Of a stretch of DNA of 43,668 nucleotides, positions 40,765-43,668 are shown piece after piece. The DNA comes from Actinomycetota bacterium. GTDB taxonomy: Bacteria > Actinomycetota > Actinomycetes > Nanopelagicales > Nanopelagicaceae. Within the stretch, counting starts at the first letter, position 1, and each line of letters opens with the position of its first letter. Position numbers and translations under genes: made by a program. The notes below the pieces were generated by a model. It saw nothing but the letters and a program-made list of their open reading frames with translations, ran no database searches and was not told where the DNA came from. The stretch lies in NCBI GenBank assembly GCA_947377725.1, contig CANCGX010000006.1, positions 1 to 43,668 of the forward strand, written 5' to 3'.

Positions 40765-41897
40765 AACCCTGCCTTCGAGACGACTGCGGAAATTGCCTTA
40801 CAGACCGAAGCGATATCTTCTTCGCTCGTGGTCGTTCCAAGTGAGAATCTTATAGTTGCATCGGCATTGACTTCAGAGATATCCATAGCGAGAAGCACAT
40901 GGCTAGGGCGTTGGACACCTGCGCTGCATGCCGAACCTTGAGAAGCGCTAATTCCAGCTAAATCGAGAAGTACAAGCAAACTCTCATTCTTTGTCCCCGG
41001 AAACGTTACATTAACAATTCCTGGCAAACGTTCTTCGCCTCCGCCATTAAATATTGCTGAAGGGACCGCTTTTGTAATTCCAGCTCGCAACTGATCGGCA
41101 AGAGCGCTTACCTTAAAATAATTTTCGCGAAGATTCATCAAAGCTTGATCAACTGCCGCGGCGAAAGAAACAATTCCAGGAGCATTTACAGTGCTGGAGC
41201 GGATATCCCTCTCTTGTCCTCCCCCATGTAAAAGTGGAGTGATATCAAGGCCGCGCTTCAAAATCAGGGCAGCGACACCAAGTGGTCCACCAAGCTTGTG
41301 AGCGCTAATCGTTGCGGATGTAACGCCGAGATCTGCAAAATCAAAAACGACTTTGCCAAAACTTTGTACGGCATCTGTATGTACAGGAATGTCTCCGGCC
41401 ATTTTCACTACGTCTGCAATTGGTTGCAACGTTCCAACCTCGTTGTTTGAATGCATAACAGCAATGAGGGCAATCTCTTCGCGATTATTTTCAATAATGG
41501 CCTTTAAGGCCGCAAGGTCAATCAGCCCTTCAGATGTGACCGGAGCGTGAATAACGTTTGCGCCCTCATGTTCTCGCAACCATTCCACTGGATCTAAAAC
41601 AGCATGATGTTCAATCGTAGAAACTACGATTGTCTTCTTAGAAGGATTGGACCAAAAGAATCCTTTAATCGCCAAATTGTTCGCTTCAGTTCCAGAACCT
41701 GTAAATATAATTTCAGAAGCTTCACAGCCTGCTGCTTGTGCAATTAATTCTCGGGATTCTTCAACAGCTTTGCGAACAGATCGACCTTGCGTATGAAGAC
41801 TTGATGCATTTCCAATTTGAGCCATTTGGCGCGAGTAAGCGTCAATTGCGGCAGGGAGCATCGGCGTTGTTGCCGCATGATCCAAGTAAATTGCCAT
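40761..41897 (-). CDS. iscS: Cysteine desulfurase (NifS/IscS family)
   Basis: A PLP enzyme that takes sulfur from cysteine. The 378-residue protein begins MAIYLDHAATTP, shows HSNNEVGTLQP at 149-159, the PLP lysine K201 in SAHKLGGPLG, GGGQERDIRSST near 225-236, and the persulfide cysteine C324 in QGSACSAG. This short active loop and its pairing with mnmA point to tRNA thiolation, though it may also feed Fe-S assembly. The ATG at 41895-41897 is 19 nt after etfA and the end overlaps mnmA. Confidence 0.94.
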   Translation of the reverse strand: MAIYLDHAATTPMLPAAIDAYSRQMAQIGNASSLHTQGRSVRKAVEESRELIAQAAGCEASEIIFTGSGTEANNLAIKGFFWSNPSKKTIVVSTIEHHAVLDPVEWLREHEGANVIHAPVTSEGLIDLAALKAIIENNREEIALIAVMHSNNEVGTLQPIADVVKMAGDIPVHTDAVQSFGKVVFDFADLGVTSATISAHKLGGPLGVAALILKRGLDITPLLHGGGQERDIRSSTVNAPGIVSFAAAVDQALMNLRENYFKVSALADQLRAGITKAVPSAIFNGGGEERLPGIVNVTFPGTKNESLLVLLDLAGISASQGSACSAGVQRPSHVLLAMDISEVNADATIRFSLGTTTSEEDIASVCKAISAVVSKAGL

Positions 41898-41916
41898 CTG
41901 GCAATTCTAGTGTTGG

Positions 41917-42855
41917 CTAGTTGGCCTTCAGCACCGTGGAGGCTTGAGGCAGGACAGCGAACAAGTCTCCGACTACGCCAAAATCGGCCACATCAAATAT
42001 AGGAGCGTCAGCATCCTTATTGATAGCCACAATAGTTTTGCTCGTCTGCATGCCGGCTCGATGTTGGATAGCCCCAGAAATTCCGCAAGCAACATAAAGC
42101 TGAGGGCTCACAGTCTTGCCTGTCTGGCCAACTTGATTCGCGTGCGGGTACCAGCCCGCATCAGTTGCTGCGCGAGATGCTCCAACGGCAGCCCCAAGCA
42201 AGTCTGCGAATTCTTCAACAGGCGCAAAGTTTCCGTCAGTTCCTCGGCCACCAGAAACAACAATCGATGCTTCCGTTAGTTCAGGACGTCCACCTTTGAC
42301 TGCCGGTTCAAGTGACGTAACGAGCGCTTTATCTACCCCATCAAAAGTTACCGAAACATTTTCGACGACCGGAGATGAATTTGAGGCTTCTACATCTACA
42401 GAATTCGAGCGAAGAGTCACAATTGGAATTCCATTGGTAACGGAAGAATGGACTGTTGTTGATCCGCCAAATACTGGTTGAGTTGCAATCAATTCTGCGT
42501 TGATATCAATCGCATCAGTCAAAACTCCAGAATCGCAGCGAACTGCTAGTCGCCCAGCAATCTCTTTTCCTCGCGCAGATGATGTAATGAGAACTGCACG
42601 TGGGCTCTCTTTTGTCACTATCGCTTGAAGTGCTTGCGCTGTTGCTCCAACAGAATACTTTTCAAACTCCACGCCATCACAAACGATGACTTTATCAATT
42701 GGAAAAGTTGATAATTGCGGAATTAAATCAGCAGATTTTGATGAGCAAATAACAGCGGTGACGCTGCCAATTCTCTTGCCGAATGTCGCGAGTTCGCCAA
42801 CAGCACGAGGTACTACGCCGCCAACATGGTCTACAAGAATAAGGACGCTGCTCAT
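41917..42855 (-). CDS. etfA: Electron transfer flavoprotein alpha subunit
   Basis: EtfA with EtfB carries electrons from acyl-CoA and other dehydrogenases to the quinone pool. The 312-residue protein has an N-terminal Rossmann-like domain and the C-terminal FAD domain with the typical VSGGRGTDG near 202-210, GWYPHANQVGQTGKTVSP near 238-255 and YVACGISGAIQHRAGM near 258-273. It overlaps etfB by 4 nt and they form an operon. No partner dehydrogenase or ETF:quinone oxidoreductase lies in the window. Confidence 0.95.
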   Translation of the reverse strand: MSSVLILVDHVGGVVPRAVGELATFGKRIGSVTAVICSSKSADLIPQLSTFPIDKVIVCDGVEFEKYSVGATAQALQAIVTKESPRAVLITSSARGKEIAGRLAVRCDSGVLTDAIDINAELIATQPVFGGSTTVHSSVTNGIPIVTLRSNSVDVEASNSSPVVENVSVTFDGVDKALVTSLEPAVKGGRPELTEASIVVSGGRGTDGNFAPVEEFADLLGAAVGASRAATDAGWYPHANQVGQTGKTVSPQLYVACGISGAIQHRAGMQTSKTIVAINKDADAPIFDVADFGVVGDLFAVLPQASTVLKAN

Positions 42856-43643
42856 ACAAGCTTCCTTTCCTTAAGGAACTCCACTAATTTTGTACCTGCT
42901 TCGCCCTCGTCGACAATTTTGATACCAGCACCGCGTGGTGGGCGCACTGCAGAATCTTTAACCGCGCTCCAAGCGCTTTGCGAAGAAATACCAAGATCAC
43001 TCAAAGTTTTTGTAGTAATCGTCTTCTTTTTAGCTGCCATGATTCCTTTGAAAGATGGATAACGCGGTTCATTTATTTTCTCAACTACGCTAACGATTGC
43101 TGGTAATGGAGCGCTCATTTGCTCTATGCCAAATTCAGTTTGACGAGCAATTGAAATTTGTGAACCTTCGAGCATCAAACTTGCCGCAAAGGTAAGCTGC
43201 GCAAATCCAAGTCGCTCTGCCAACATCGCAGGTATGACGCTCATGCGTGCATCGGTTGACTCCGTTCCGCATATAACTAAATCGAATCCACCATCTCTAA
43301 TTACTTTTGCTAAGACTGCAGATGTAGCGAGCGCATCGCTTCCTGCCAACGCTGGATCGGTAACGATGATTGCATCATCAGCACCCATGGAAAGTGCTTT
43401 GCGGACTGCTTCAGTTGCACGTTCTGGCCCCATACAGATCAGCGTGATTGAGTGCCCGCTTCCTTCGCCAGCTTCGTTTGTAGGCGAGTGAGCTTCAACC
43501 AACTTGAGCGCTTCTTCGACCGCATACTCATCTAAGTCATTAAGAACGGCATCGACGGTGGCTCGATCAAGCAAGCCATCAGCACCCATTTTTTTCTCAG
43601 CCCATGAGTCTGGAACCTGCTTCACACACACTGCAATCTTCAT
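42852..43643 (-). CDS. etfB: Electron transfer flavoprotein beta subunit
   Basis: The 263-residue beta subunit binds AMP and contacts partner dehydrogenases. It starts MKIAVCVKQVPDSWAEKK and shows NDLDEYAVEEALKLVE near 34-49, CMGPERATEAVRKALSMGAD near 70-89, LVICGTESTD near 120-129, and the recognition-loop region. The ATG at 43641-43643 leaves 25 nt to the window edge, so any promoter lies outside or there. It heads the etfBA pair; downstream genes follow with short gaps and may share the transcript. Confidence 0.95.
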   Translation of the reverse strand: MKIAVCVKQVPDSWAEKKMGADGLLDRATVDAVLNDLDEYAVEEALKLVEAHSPTNEAGEGSGHSITLICMGPERATEAVRKALSMGADDAIIVTDPALAGSDALATSAVLAKVIRDGGFDLVICGTESTDARMSVIPAMLAERLGFAQLTFAASLMLEGSQISIARQTEFGIEQMSAPLPAIVSVVEKINEPRYPSFKGIMAAKKKTITTKTLSDLGISSQSAWSAVKDSAVRPPRGAGIKIVDEGEAGTKLVEFLKERKLV

Positions 43644-43668
43644 AAACCGAATGCTACCGGCCAGTAAC

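Noticed and set aside
1..43668. Mobile elements, prophage, toxin-antitoxin or defence islands
   Set aside because: No transposase, integrase, terminal repeats or abrupt composition change was seen; every sizeable frame is explained by a core gene.

Overview
The window is an ordinary chromosomal stretch from a small-genome, low-GC actinobacterium. Gene content and order are actinobacterial: rnc-smc, coaD-rsmD-recG-rpmB, thiL-ddl-gpsA-plsC-hup-leuD-leuC with a divergent IclR regulator, gltX, phoH-ybeY, hrcA-dnaJ-rsmE, lepA-hemW, comEA-comEC-holA, and nadD-rsfS-phosphatase. The base composition is clearly AT-richer than in Streptomyces or Mycobacterium. HU carries the long Lys/Ala tail seen in actinobacteria. 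Together with very short intergenic gaps, many 1-14 nt gene overlaps and shortened proteins (HrcA, ThiL), this suggests a streamlined freshwater actinobacterium of the acI/Nanopelagicales type. That placement is an inference from gene order and composition, not from a search.

Layout from left to right. Positions 1-7.9 kb (minus strand): partial smc, rnc, rpmF, a DUF177 protein, a SepIVA-like coiled-coil protein, coaD, rsmD and recG, covering chromosome segregation, RNA processing, ribosome assembly, CoA synthesis and fork repair. Positions 8.0-8.9 kb (plus): rpmB and a glycerophosphodiester phosphodiesterase. Positions 8.9-16.4 kb: thiL (minus), a stand-alone Lrp/AsnC ligand-binding domain (plus), then ddl, gpsA, plsC, hup and leuDC (minus), with the IclR regulator diverging from leuC. 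Positions 16.4-43.6 kb: an almost unbroken minus-strand run. Read in transcription order it holds etfB, etfA, cysteine desulfurase, mnmA, ligA, a 42-aa membrane peptide, nadD, rsfS, a histidine phosphatase, tRNA-Ala, an SDR, leuS, comEA, comEC, a secreted HNH-type protein, holA, rpsT, lepA, hemW, hrcA, dnaJ, rsmE, a HIT protein, phoH, ybeY, a CNNM/CorC transporter, an FAH-family enzyme, gltX, tRNA-Gln and tRNA-Glu. A strong hairpin terminator closes it.

How the genes work together: most encode the core of translation (ribosomal proteins, two aminoacyl-tRNA synthetases, tRNAs, EF4, rRNA and tRNA modification enzymes, RsfS, YbeY). Others serve cofactor synthesis (CoA, thiamine diphosphate, NAD, heme delivery), leucine synthesis, cell-wall and phospholipid precursors, and DNA maintenance. 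Cysteine desulfurase and MnmA form a sulfur relay for tRNA thiolation. The comEA-comEC pair indicates DNA-uptake potential.

No mobile element, CRISPR array, prophage or defence locus was seen, and no gene-free stretch exceeds about 200 bases. I did not find a convincing new multi-gene system. The most unusual points are: nadD with no ATG/GTG/TTG start, in the same frame as a small membrane peptide just upstream; an HrcA repressor that lacks about 100 residues of its usual middle region; a secreted HNH-type protein inserted between comEC and holA; and a palindromic candidate operator between leuC and its regulator.
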